A stretch of 64,000 bases of DNA, from contig JAKJER010000013.1 of assembly GCA_022705325.1 (NCBI GenBank), positions 80,128 to 144,127 on the forward strand, given 5' to 3'. This stretch comes from Planctomycetota bacterium. GTDB lineage: Bacteria > Planctomycetota > Phycisphaerae > SM23-33. Numbering within the stretch: the first letter of the stretch is position 1; each line of letters starts with the position of its first letter. The translations under genes were made by a program, and so were the position numbers. The notes beneath the pieces were generated by a model. The model was not told the origin of the DNA. It saw only the letters and a program-made list of their open reading frames with translations, and searched no databases. Below are positions 55,125-63,696 of this stretch, one piece after another.

Positions 55125-55277
55125 GAAGAGAAGCTCCAACAGCGGAACTTCCAATGGTCAAGAATCAAGTAGAAGTGCCAATGATCAATGATCATCGCGG
55201 AGATTCGTTTGAACTTCACACTTGAGCCTTCACTTGGCCATTGAGAATTGAGCGTTCCACTGTTGAGACTTCTCTTC
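55125..55277. repeat. 153-bp AT-richer inverted repeat before the pectate lyase gene
   Basis: Arms of about 24 bp (GAAGAGAAG..CAACAG.GGAAC on each side) plus an inner matching pair (CAATGGTCAAG / CAATGGCCAAG). It resembles a non-autonomous element or long hairpin and contrasts with the GC-rich genes either side. Confidence 0.65.
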
Positions 55278-55306
55278 TGGTATTTTCAACGGCGCAGGGT
55301 GTGCTT

Positions 55307-56791
55307 ATGACATATCGAACGAAACTCACGTGTGTTGCGGTTCTACTGTACGCGGCTGCGTTCTCGGCCCCGGCCGAGGAGGCGCCGCTGAAGGACCAGG
55401 CCGCCAAGGCGCTGGGCCGGGCGGTGACGTTCTACCGCCACAAGGTGGCCGCCCACGGGGGATACGTGTATCGCTACAGCAGCGACCTGGCCAAGCGGGA
55501 GGGCGAAGGCAAGGTGGGGCTGGACACGGTGTGGGTCGAGCCTCCGGGCACGCCGGCGGTGGGGATGGCGTACGTGGAGGCGTACGAACGATTGAAAGAA
55601 GCGGCCGGGCCGGGCGCAGCCGAGGCCCGCGCCGCCCTTCTGGAAGCCGCCCGGGCGGCGGGCGAGTGCCTGGTCCGCGGGCAGCTCCGCAGCGGAGGAT
55701 GGGCGGGATCGATCGAGTTCGCGCCCAAGACGCGGGCCGGACACGCCTACCGCGTCGACACGCCCCCCAAACCGGGCGGGAAGAAGCAGCGAAACGTCTC
55801 CACGTTCGACGACGACAAGTCGCAGTCGGCCATCCGCTTCCTGGTCCGCCTGGACCAGACGCTCGCCTTCAAGGACGAGCGCGTGCATGAGGCCGTCACC
55901 TTCGCCCTGGAGTCGGTGCTCAAGGCCCAGTATCCCAATGGCGCGTGGGGACAGGGCTGGGAGGAGTTTCCCGACCCGGCCAAGTATCCCGTCAAGCGGG
56001 CCGGCTACCCCCAGAGCTGGCCGCGAACCTATCCCGGCGGGAGGTACTGGCTCTACTACACGTTCAACGACAACGCGGTGGCTGACACGATCGAGACGCT
56101 GCTGCTGGCGTCGCAGGTGTACGGCGAGCGACGCTACCGCCAAGCCGCGCTGAAGGCGGGCGAGTTCATCCTGCTGGCCCAGATGCCGGACCCCCAGCCC
56201 GCCTGGGCCCAGCAGTACGACTACGACATGCGCCCGGTCTGGGCCCGCAAGTTCGAGCCGCCCGCGATCTCGGGCGCCGAGTCGCAGGGGCTGCTTCGGA
56301 CGCTCATGCGCCTGTACGTCGAGACGGGCGATCGCAAGTTTCTGGCGGCTGTGCCGCCCGCCATCGCGTACTTCCGCCGCTCGCTGCTGGGCGACGGGCG
56401 GCTGGCCCGCTTCTACGAACTGCGAACCAACAAGCCGCTCTACTTCACCCGCAAGTACGAGCTCACCTACGACGACTCCGACGTGCCCACGCACTACTCG
56501 TTCAAGGTCTCCAGCGGGCTGGACGGGCTTTCGCGCCAGTGCGACAAGCTGGCGGCGATGTCGCCGGAGCAGTTGGCCCAACTGCGCCGCCCCTCCGCCG
56601 ACCGCCCCCAGGCCAAGGCCCCGGAGGCCCAGGTCCGCAAGGCGATCGCGGCGATGGACGAGCGCGGGGCGTGGGTGGAGGAAGGCAAGCTCCGCTACCA
56701 CGGCGCGGACGACGACACCCGCCGCGTCATCGAGAGCACCACGTTCATCCGAAACATCACCCTGCTGGCCCGCTACCTGGCGGGACGGTGA
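55307..56791 (+). CDS. PL10-type pectate lyase
   Basis: 494 residues from ATG 55307 (AGGGTG upstream; frame upstream of this lies in the inverted repeat). Signal peptide VAVLLYAAAFSAPA. An (alpha/alpha) toroid with repeated Ala-rich helices. The family-defining stretch is QPAWAQQYDYDMRPVWARKF and EPPAISGAESQGLLRTLMRL, with earlier STFDDDKSQSAIRFL and YYTFNDNAVADTIETLL. These match the pectic-acid-lyase (PL10) family, which cuts polygalacturonate by beta-elimination. The Asp/Arg active-site residues fit DDDK and the ARKFEPP region. A C-terminal ~80 residues are extra. Together with GH106 this indicates pectin degradation. Confidence 0.9.
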   Translation: MTYRTKLTCVAVLLYAAAFSAPAEEAPLKDQAAKALGRAVTFYRHKVAAHGGYVYRYSSDLAKREGEGKVGLDTVWVEPPGTPAVGMAYVEAYERLKEAAGPGAAEARAALLEAARAAGECLVRGQLRSGGWAGSIEFAPKTRAGHAYRVDTPPKPGGKKQRNVSTFDDDKSQSAIRFLVRLDQTLAFKDERVHEAVTFALESVLKAQYPNGAWGQGWEEFPDPAKYPVKRAGYPQSWPRTYPGGRYWLYYTFNDNAVADTIETLLLASQVYGERRYRQAALKAGEFILLAQMPDPQPAWAQQYDYDMRPVWARKFEPPAISGAESQGLLRTLMRLYVETGDRKFLAAVPPAIAYFRRSLLGDGRLARFYELRTNKPLYFTRKYELTYDDSDVPTHYSFKVSSGLDGLSRQCDKLAAMSPEQLAQLRRPSADRPQAKAPEAQVRKAIAAMDERGAWVEEGKLRYHGADDDTRRVIESTTFIRNITLLARYLAGR

Positions 56792-56811
56792 GCGGGCTGC
56801 CAATCACCAAG

Positions 56812-56906
56812 GTCACAGAGAAGAGAAACAGAGACCACAGAGTCTTGCCTTTGTGATCTCAGTCTTCTTCCTGGTGGTCTTTGTGGTCTTCGTGGACTTG
56901 GTGATG
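56812..56906. repeat. Short-period spacer repeat (CACAGAGA / TGGTCTTTG)
   Basis: Runs of CAGAGA-type and then GTGGTCTTTG-type units, mutually near-complementary, between the pectate lyase and heparinase-like genes. Confidence 0.55.
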
Positions 56907-56977
56907 GAACCTGCGAGCCTGCCATCCGCTCGTCGCTCGTGCGTTTGGCAGGCGGACCTGCACAATCGAGGAGTGCC

Positions 56978-58864
56978 ATGACTCACCGAACTCGAATCGC
57001 GTCGTGTCTCGCCCTGTTCGCGCTGGTCGCGGCGGCCGGCCTCGGCCTGGCCGCGGCAAGGGAGAAGAAGCCCGAACCGGCCGACCTGCCCTCCGACGGC
57101 AACATCCTCAAGACGTTGCGGGCGGGGCACCCGCGGCTCATGCTGCACGACGACCGCCTGGCCGAGCTGAAGAAGCTGGTCGCCGGCGACGAGCGGGCCG
57201 GGCGGATCTATCGGGAGGTGCTGCATGACGCCGACCGGTGCCTGGACCGCCCCAAGCTGGTGCACAAGCTGGTCGGCCCGCGGTTGCTGCACGTCAGCCG
57301 CGACTGCCTCCGCCGCGTCTACGCGCTGGCCCTGGCCTGGCGGATGACCGGCAAGGACGCCTACGCCGACCGCTGCGTCCAGGACATGCTGACCGTGTGC
57401 AGCTTCCCCGACTGGAACCCCAGCCACTTCCTGGACACCGCCGAAATGTCCCACGCGGTGGGCGTCGGCTACGACTGGCTGTACGGGCGGCTGAGCGAGA
57501 AGGACCGCCAGACCATCCGCGCCGCCCTGATCCGCCTGGGGATCGAGCCGGGCCTGAAGGTCTACCGCACCGGCGGGTGGTGGTCCAAGAGCTACCACAA
57601 CTGGAACCAGGTGTGCAACGGGGGGATGATCGTGGCGGCGCTGGCCCTGGCCGACAGCGACCCGCAATACGCCCGCCAGGTGCTGCCGGCAGCCCTGAAG
57701 TCGCTGCCGCTGGCCCTGGCCACCTACGCCCCCGACGGCGCCTGGCCCGAGGGCCCGGGATACTGGGGCTACGCGACGGCCTATACCTGCTACGGCTTCG
57801 CGGCCTTGGAGTCCGCCCTGGGGAGCGACTTCGGCCTGGGCAGGATGAAAGGACTGGACACGACCGCGCTGTTCCCGCTGTACGCCGCCGGGCCGACCGG
57901 ACTGTACTTCAACTACGCCGACAGCGGCGAGCGCAACCACCGCCGGCCCATGGCGTGGATGTTCTACCTGGCGGGCAAGTATCGCCTGCCGCAGGCGGCC
58001 TGGGACGAGCATGAGCTCATCGCCCGCGAGGGAGAGGCCAGCCCGCTGCACCTGGTGTGGTACGTTCCCCGGCCCACGACCCGCCCGGGGGAACTGGAAC
58101 TGGACAGGAAGTTCGCGGGGCCCGTCGAGATCGCGCTGTTTCGCAACTCGTGGGACGCCGACGCCCTCTTCGCGGCCATCAAGGCCGGCTACAACCAGGT
58201 CAACCACTCGCACCTGGACCTGGGCACGTTCGAACTGGACGCCCTGGGCCGGCGCTGGACGCGCGACCTGGGCAGCGACGACTACAACATGCCCGGCTAC
58301 TGGAACAGCCGCGAGGGCGGCCAGCGGTGGTCCTACTACCGCCTGGGCAGCCTCTCCCACAGCGTGCCCCTGCTGGACGGCCGCCACCAGCGGGCCGACG
58401 GCAGGAGCCGCATGACCGTCTTCCGCTCCGGTTCGCCCCAGCCGGCCGCCGTGGTGGACTTCAGCTCCGCCTACCCGGCCGCCACCAGGGCCCGCCGCGG
58501 ACTGGCCCTCGTGCAGGACCGCCGCGCCGCCCTCGTGCAGGATGAATTGACCCTGCCCAAGCCCGTCGAGGTCACCTGGGCCATGACCACCGACGCCGAC
58601 ATCCGCACCGACGGCGCCTCGGCCGTGCTCAGCCTGCAAGGCAAGCAACTGCACGCCCGCATCCTGGAACCGGCCGGCGCGACCTTCGAAGTGGAGTCCG
58701 CCGAGCAGAAACCCCCGCAGAAACGCAACGCGGGCGTCCGCCGCCTGCTCTGCCGCCTGACCAACGCCCAGGGCAACGTGCGCATCGCCGTTCTGCTCAC
58801 TCCCGTCTGGCCCGACGGCCCGCCCAAGGCCGCCCCGACCGTCACACCGCTGGACAAGTGGTGA
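56978..58864 (+). CDS. Heparinase II/III-like polysaccharide lyase
   Basis: 628 residues from ATG 56978 (GAGGAG 6 nt upstream) with signal peptide ALFALVAAAGLGLAAA. N-terminal (alpha/alpha) toroid: HPRLMLHDDRLAELKKLV, SHAVGVGYDWLYGRLSE and SYHNWNQVCNGGM, the region holding the Asn/His/Tyr used by heparinase-II-type lyases. The C-terminal beta-sheet domain starts near residue 390 with NQVNHSHLDLGTFELDALG, the hallmark metal/His motif, and SREGGQRWSYYRLG. The substrate may be alginate, heparin-like or ulvan-like uronate polymers; it cannot be chosen. It is the next gene after the pectate lyase. Confidence 0.9.
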   Translation: MTHRTRIASCLALFALVAAAGLGLAAAREKKPEPADLPSDGNILKTLRAGHPRLMLHDDRLAELKKLVAGDERAGRIYREVLHDADRCLDRPKLVHKLVGPRLLHVSRDCLRRVYALALAWRMTGKDAYADRCVQDMLTVCSFPDWNPSHFLDTAEMSHAVGVGYDWLYGRLSEKDRQTIRAALIRLGIEPGLKVYRTGGWWSKSYHNWNQVCNGGMIVAALALADSDPQYARQVLPAALKSLPLALATYAPDGAWPEGPGYWGYATAYTCYGFAALESALGSDFGLGRMKGLDTTALFPLYAAGPTGLYFNYADSGERNHRRPMAWMFYLAGKYRLPQAAWDEHELIAREGEASPLHLVWYVPRPTTRPGELELDRKFAGPVEIALFRNSWDADALFAAIKAGYNQVNHSHLDLGTFELDALGRRWTRDLGSDDYNMPGYWNSREGGQRWSYYRLGSLSHSVPLLDGRHQRADGRSRMTVFRSGSPQPAAVVDFSSAYPAATRARRGLALVQDRRAALVQDELTLPKPVEVTWAMTTDADIRTDGASAVLSLQGKQLHARILEPAGATFEVESAEQKPPQKRNAGVRRLLCRLTNAQGNVRIAVLLTPVWPDGPPKAAPTVTPLDKW

Positions 58865-58958
58865 ACCCCCGCGACAGCCGGCGCACGAGGATGATCCCTG
58901 CCACAAATAATCCCCGTTGCCCGCCGCCTTCGCCTTCCTCCACGGCCTCGCCGTGCAG

Positions 58959-58964
58959 TATACT
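58959..58964 (+). promoter_or_regulatory. -10 box just before the FrhB-like gene
   Basis: TATACT ends 5 nt before GTG 58970 and 8 nt before GTG 58973, a third case of a promoter set to give a leaderless message. Confidence 0.5.
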
Positions 58965-58969
58965 TGCCA

Positions 58970-60361
58970 GTGGTGACCACCCCCGATACAAGTGCGCCGG
59001 CCTGCAATTGCGGGCAGTTCTGCTGCGGTTGCGGCCTCTGCGCCGCCGTCTGCCCACGCGGGGTCCTGGAGATGCGGTTCGACGAGGCGGGCGAACTCAA
59101 GCCCTTCCGCCTGGATGACCGCTGCGGCAAGTCCTGCCGGCTCTGCCGCCAGGTCTGCCCGTTCAGCGACGACCTGCCCGACGAGGACGCCCTTGCCCAG
59201 GAGCTATTCGCCGGCGTGCCCGGTATCGCCCGCCATCCGATTACCGGCTACTATCTTGGGGCGATGGTCGGCTACTCCCTCGCCCACCGCGAGAGGGGGG
59301 CCTCCGGCGGGCTGGCCACCTGGACCCTCCAGACGCTGCTTGAACGGGGCGAGGTGGATGCCGTCGCCTGCGTCGCCCCGCGGGAAGACGGACACCCCCT
59401 GTTCGAGTTCAAGCTCTGCCGGACCGGGGAGGAGGTGCGGGCCTGCTCCCGGTCCGCGTATTACCCCGTCCATGTGGGCAACGTCGTCCGCCAGATCCTC
59501 AAGTCCCCCGGGCGCTATGCCGTCATCGCGCTTCCCTGCGTCTGCAAGGCCATCCGCCTGGCCATGCACAAGCTCCCCGTCCTGCGCGAGCGAGTCCGCT
59601 ACGTGCTGGGATTGGTCTGCGGGCAGGGCAAGAGCGCCTTCTTCGCCGAGGCGGTTTGTGCGTTGGGAGGGGGTGATCCTGCGCGACTTTCCAGCCTGGT
59701 CTGCCGAGTAAAAGCCCCGGACAGGCCCGCCAGCGACTTCGGCATGACATTCACCTGCACCCACGGGTCCCTCCCCGAGGAGGGGACAGTGTTCTGGACG
59801 GAGGGCATTGAATGGATGTGGGCCGACCGAGCGTTCACGCCTCTGGCGTGCGACTTCTGTGACGACGTGTTCGCCGAATGTGCCGATGCCGTCTTCATGG
59901 ACGCCTGGCTCCCGGCATATGTCCCGGACTCACGAGGACACAACCTCGCGCTCATCCGTCAGCCCTGCATGGCTGATCTGCTCTCATCCGCGCCCTCGGG
60001 GGAGCTGGCCCTGCGTCCATTGCCAATCGCCGACGTGATTCGCAGCCAGCTCGGTGCAATTGCCGGCAAGCGTCCCTACCTTACCTTGCGCATGAAGATC
60101 GCGGCGGCAGAGGGTATCCGCCCGCCGAAGAAACGCACTCATTTGTGGAAGACAGCCTTTCAGTTCGGACGGGCGCAGGTGGTATCCAGTTGCTGGGCCA
60201 TCGCCAGGCAGTCCGGCAAGCTGTGGCCAAGCGTCGGGCGGAGTACCCCCTGTTTCGAGTCGGGGCTGGAGCTGCCGCGGCGAACCCTCGCCAGATCGCG
60301 CCTCTTCACTCGCCGCATGAGGTATATCAATCGACTGCTTCGTATAGGGGCCAGGCTTTGA
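58970..60361 (+). CDS. Coenzyme F420 hydrogenase/dehydrogenase beta-subunit-like Fe-S protein
   Basis: 463 residues from GTG 58970 (58973 also possible). The N-terminus is a two-cluster ferredoxin region: FCCGCGLCAAVCPRG, then CGKSCRLCRQVCPF. The FrhB N-domain has GYSLAHRERGASGGLATWTL, and the C-domain has VIALPCVCKAIRLAMHKLP, LGLVCGQGKSAFFAE and TPLACDFCDDVFAECADAVF with metal-binding Cys. Family members reduce F420 or ferredoxin-linked flavins. Many bacterial copies sit in exopolysaccharide loci and act with polysaccharide pyruvyl transferases. None is adjacent here, so the role is uncertain. The C-terminal ~80 residues are basic and unconserved. Lower local GC at the 3' end. Confidence 0.88.
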   Translation: MVTTPDTSAPACNCGQFCCGCGLCAAVCPRGVLEMRFDEAGELKPFRLDDRCGKSCRLCRQVCPFSDDLPDEDALAQELFAGVPGIARHPITGYYLGAMVGYSLAHRERGASGGLATWTLQTLLERGEVDAVACVAPREDGHPLFEFKLCRTGEEVRACSRSAYYPVHVGNVVRQILKSPGRYAVIALPCVCKAIRLAMHKLPVLRERVRYVLGLVCGQGKSAFFAEAVCALGGGDPARLSSLVCRVKAPDRPASDFGMTFTCTHGSLPEEGTVFWTEGIEWMWADRAFTPLACDFCDDVFAECADAVFMDAWLPAYVPDSRGHNLALIRQPCMADLLSSAPSGELALRPLPIADVIRSQLGAIAGKRPYLTLRMKIAAAEGIRPPKKRTHLWKTAFQFGRAQVVSSCWAIARQSGKLWPSVGRSTPCFESGLELPRRTLARSRLFTRRMRYINRLLRIGARL

Positions 60362-60540
60362 GAGGGATACACTTCTGTTTCTTCTGTCCGCCGATCGTGT
60401 CCTGATTACCAAGTGTCCAGTCAATCCTGGTTTTCAGAAAGACAATAGGGCAGGAAATCGCTAATGTTTGGTCTTGTTGGGGTTTCCTCATGTCATCCTG
60501 CGCCTGCCCAAAACCTCTGGAAGGCCGTCGCGACAGCTTG

Positions 60541-60546
60541 TATAAT
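60541..60546 (+). promoter_or_regulatory. -10 box of the GspK-like gene
   Basis: TATAAT 64 nt before ATG 60611. The -35 region is not clear. Confidence 0.45.
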
Positions 60547-60610
60547 CCATCGTCAGCCCTGCGACAGGGGCGTCTTGTCGCGGGAGTTGTCTTGCAGAAA
60601 GGGTCCGCTG

Positions 60611-63600
60611 ATGAATACCAAACGGCGCAGAGGCTCGGTTCTCCTGCTGGTTGTGGGGCTGCTGACGATCATAGCGATGCTCGGCGGGACGTTCCTCGTT
60701 ATCGCCCGCTCGCATGCCAGCGCCGTCGAGAACACTGCGGTCAAGCAGATCGCCGACGGGATGGCTACCAGCGCCCTGAGCCTGTTGATGAACACGCTCC
60801 AGACCCGCCTGGCTATCGAAGGCGCGACGTACGGGCCTTTCAGCCAGGGAACCGGGTTGTCCACCCTCAGGCCTTACATCGACCATCCCGTAAGCACCGC
60901 CCCCTACCTGTATTACCACAATCCCCTTGACGGCGACCCTTACACCAAGGACCTCGGAGGGACCTTCATTCCCGAGTATCTAGGGACTTCCGTCCAGATC
61001 AATGGCTCTCCCGTCTACTTCTTCGCCGATACGGACTTCGACGGCCAGCCCGACGCATACTACCAGAAGGGGGCCGTGGACCCGGTTTCCGGGATGAATT
61101 ACTGGATTGCGGTTTCTGTGGCCGACCTCTCCGGCAAGCTGAACGCGAACGTCGCCGGACAACCGGACGGGACGAACTACGGGCGGCTGTACGAGGTCAA
61201 CCTTCAGCGGTCCGGGACGGGAGCGCCCGATGCCCGCCTGCACGAGAGCATCAATTCGCTCTATCCCTCCATCACCACCGCTCGCGGGTCGGCCAGCCTG
61301 GCCACCTACTACACCAATGCAGGCCGACGCCTGTTCTCCCCTGTCAGCGGGCTGCCTTACTGCATCGCCGACGAAATCTGCCTGCGCGATCATCGCCGCG
61401 ACTCCCCCTCCAGCTTCGGACGGATGGCCACCATCGTCAATGCACTGGCCGACAACACCGTGACCGCAAACACCCGCCGCAGCCTCACGGTATGGAACTG
61501 CTCCCGCAAGCTGGTGCGACACCCCAACGCACAGGTGCGAAAGCGGCTTTCGCTGGCCGACAAGACCCTTCTGGAGAACACGGCCTTGCGGCAGGTTCTC
61601 TATGACGAACTGAAGCGAGTGGCGCCGGCCTCCGAGAACGGTGCGGGCGCTGCGGGCGCCGTGGGCGCCGCTTCCGCCGGAACCATCACCTACGTGGACG
61701 ACGGTGACGCCGGGTGGAGCTATTACCTGACCTGGGGCGTCGCGTCCACGCCGGGGTTCCAGGGAGACTGCCGCTACTCTACGAGCCCCACCGCGGTCTC
61801 CCGCTGGGACGCCTCCGTGCCGGCCGGACGTTACAAGGTCGCGGTCACCTGGCCGTACAACCCCGCCACCAGCAGCGGCAATGCGAGCAATTCTCCCTTC
61901 CAGGTCTACGACGGAGCCACCGCCTTCACCGAGGTCCGCGTCAACCAGAAGATCGCGCCTGCCGACTTCCCCGACAACGGCACCAGTTGGAAGTCGCTAG
62001 GCGAGTACGAGATCAACAGCGGAACTCTCACAGTGCGATTGCGGCATTCCTCGGTCGACGGGGCTGTCATTGCCGACGCCATCCGAATCGAGGCCATCAA
62101 TGATTCCGGGAATGACGTCGCCCCCTCCGACTGCGCCGCCCACTACCTCGCCAACCTCTGGGCCGCCCTCTACCCCCACGCCGAGGCAGAGGCAAAGGCC
62201 TTCGCCGTCACGTGCGACTCCGGTACGGTTTACGGGCTGATCAATCAGCCGGTGATCTCCGAGGCCTACGCCGTTGTCAAGGGCCCCACCGCCGCCGGCG
62301 CCACCGACTGGCGATGGGGCATGGCTGTCGAGATCTTCAACCCCACCACCCAGACCATCAACCTGGCCCGGTACTGGCTCAAGGGCCTCGGTGGCACCCC
62401 GGGGGAGATGAATCTCATCGGAACGCTGGCCCCCAACACGCGACGGGTGTACTACAGCGTCGGCGGCGGGACGACGCCGACGCCTCAGGACGTGTTCGGC
62501 GTCGCGCCAACGGCGGACTGGATCCCCGTCACCGGGGGTGAATTGACCTTCGTCGGCACCAAGAAGATCGTCCTGGAGCGACGCGTCACCGACAACGGCA
62601 ACCACGCGATCCCCGTCGACTACGTCGAAACCACCGACCTGGACCTCCAGATCGCCACCGTTCCCCCGCCCCCTCCCGCCGACGGGCAGCCCCCGGTGGA
62701 AGAGAAGAAGGACTGCAGCCGCGACGACAATGCCGCCAACCAGCGATGCCTCGTCGCCGCCTACAATAAGAGCGGCGTCCATACCCTGGGCCTGGTCAAC
62801 ACCTCGGGCGACCTGAACATCACGGTCAACAAGGGCTTTGACGCTCGCATCTCGCAGAACCTCGCGGCGACCATCCCCACCCAGCCCACGATGGCCCACC
62901 TTCTGGATATCTACATGTACGGGCCTAACAGCAAGGGAGAGCCGGTCACCCAAGGCCTGCGGGCGCGCGCCGACAAGGAAGACCGCGGAAAGCCGAACTT
63001 CCTGGGAGAAGTCAACACCGCCTCCGCCAACTGGTGCGGCGACCTGCCGTTGGCCGCGTTCCTCGCGGAATGGTTCGACCTGGCACCGGGCGACGATACC
63101 CGTGCCACCGATGACCCCCAGATCACCCGCGTCTACGGCCGCATCAATATCAACACCGCCAATGCCGTCGTGCTGCGCCGCCTGCCTTGGCCTTCGACAC
63201 TCACCGAGACGCAGATCAATGAGATGGTCATGGCCATCCTCCGATACCGCGACGAGTTGATCGGGCTGGACACCAGCGGGACCGGCCAGTCCAAACGGGG
63301 AGTCGCCATGGCGGTGACCGACCTGCGAAAGAACGCCGGAACCACCGACATCGCCGGCTTCCTCACTCCGGGTGAAATCGGCGTGCCCCTGGCCCAGTAC
63401 TGGGCATCCAAGATCACGGACAAGACGGCGCCCGATTATCTCAAGCTGCGCGACGCGACGTTCAATGCCGTTGTCAACTGCCTGACCACCAACAGCGATA
63501 CCTATGCCGTGACGATTCTCGTCGGACTAGGCAAAGAAGTCCCCGCCCCGGCGGCGCCCCAAAAACCCTATATCGACTTCGCCCACAGGTGGGGCTACCT

Positions 63601-63673
63601 GGCGGTTGTGGATCGAAGCAACTGCTGGAAGCTGGCCGACAGGCCCGCCATACTGCTGTTCTGCGAGAAGTAG
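60611..63673 (+). CDS. GspK-like pseudopilin with inserted golvesin domain
   Basis: 1020 residues from ATG 60611 (AAAGGG upstream). The N-terminus MNTKRRRGSVLLLVVGLLTI is a prepilin-like leader: basic, GS cleavage region and one hydrophobic helix. The end (~840) has GRININTANAVVLRRLPWPS, the helix-hairpin-helix motif of GspK/general secretion protein K, which caps the type II secretion pseudopilus. Inserted at ~358-495 is a golvesin C-terminal-like domain (TITYVDDGDAGWSYYLTWGV, WDASVPAGRYKVAVTWPYNP, TLTVRLRHSSVDGAVIADAI), seen on secreted planctomycete proteins. A Pro-rich stretch and Cys pairs follow. Length is three times that of classical GspK. Next to it, on the opposite strand, another gene carries a golvesin domain. 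Confidence 0.85.
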   Translation: MNTKRRRGSVLLLVVGLLTIIAMLGGTFLVIARSHASAVENTAVKQIADGMATSALSLLMNTLQTRLAIEGATYGPFSQGTGLSTLRPYIDHPVSTAPYLYYHNPLDGDPYTKDLGGTFIPEYLGTSVQINGSPVYFFADTDFDGQPDAYYQKGAVDPVSGMNYWIAVSVADLSGKLNANVAGQPDGTNYGRLYEVNLQRSGTGAPDARLHESINSLYPSITTARGSASLATYYTNAGRRLFSPVSGLPYCIADEICLRDHRRDSPSSFGRMATIVNALADNTVTANTRRSLTVWNCSRKLVRHPNAQVRKRLSLADKTLLENTALRQVLYDELKRVAPASENGAGAAGAVGAASAGTITYVDDGDAGWSYYLTWGVASTPGFQGDCRYSTSPTAVSRWDASVPAGRYKVAVTWPYNPATSSGNASNSPFQVYDGATAFTEVRVNQKIAPADFPDNGTSWKSLGEYEINSGTLTVRLRHSSVDGAVIADAIRIEAINDSGNDVAPSDCAAHYLANLWAALYPHAEAEAKAFAVTCDSGTVYGLINQPVISEAYAVVKGPTAAGATDWRWGMAVEIFNPTTQTINLARYWLKGLGGTPGEMNLIGTLAPNTRRVYYSVGGGTTPTPQDVFGVAPTADWIPVTGGELTFVGTKKIVLERRVTDNGNHAIPVDYVETTDLDLQIATVPPPPPADGQPPVEEKKDCSRDDNAANQRCLVAAYNKSGVHTLGLVNTSGDLNITVNKGFDARISQNLAATIPTQPTMAHLLDIYMYGPNSKGEPVTQGLRARADKEDRGKPNFLGEVNTASANWCGDLPLAAFLAEWFDLAPGDDTRATDDPQITRVYGRININTANAVVLRRLPWPSTLTETQINEMVMAILRYRDELIGLDTSGTGQSKRGVAMAVTDLRKNAGTTDIAGFLTPGEIGVPLAQYWASKITDKTAPDYLKLRDATFNAVVNCLTTNSDTYAVTILVGLGKEVPAPAAPQKPYIDFAHRWGYLAVVDRSNCWKLADRPAILLFCEK

Positions 63674-63696
63674 CAGGTCCCCGCTGCCGGACCCGA

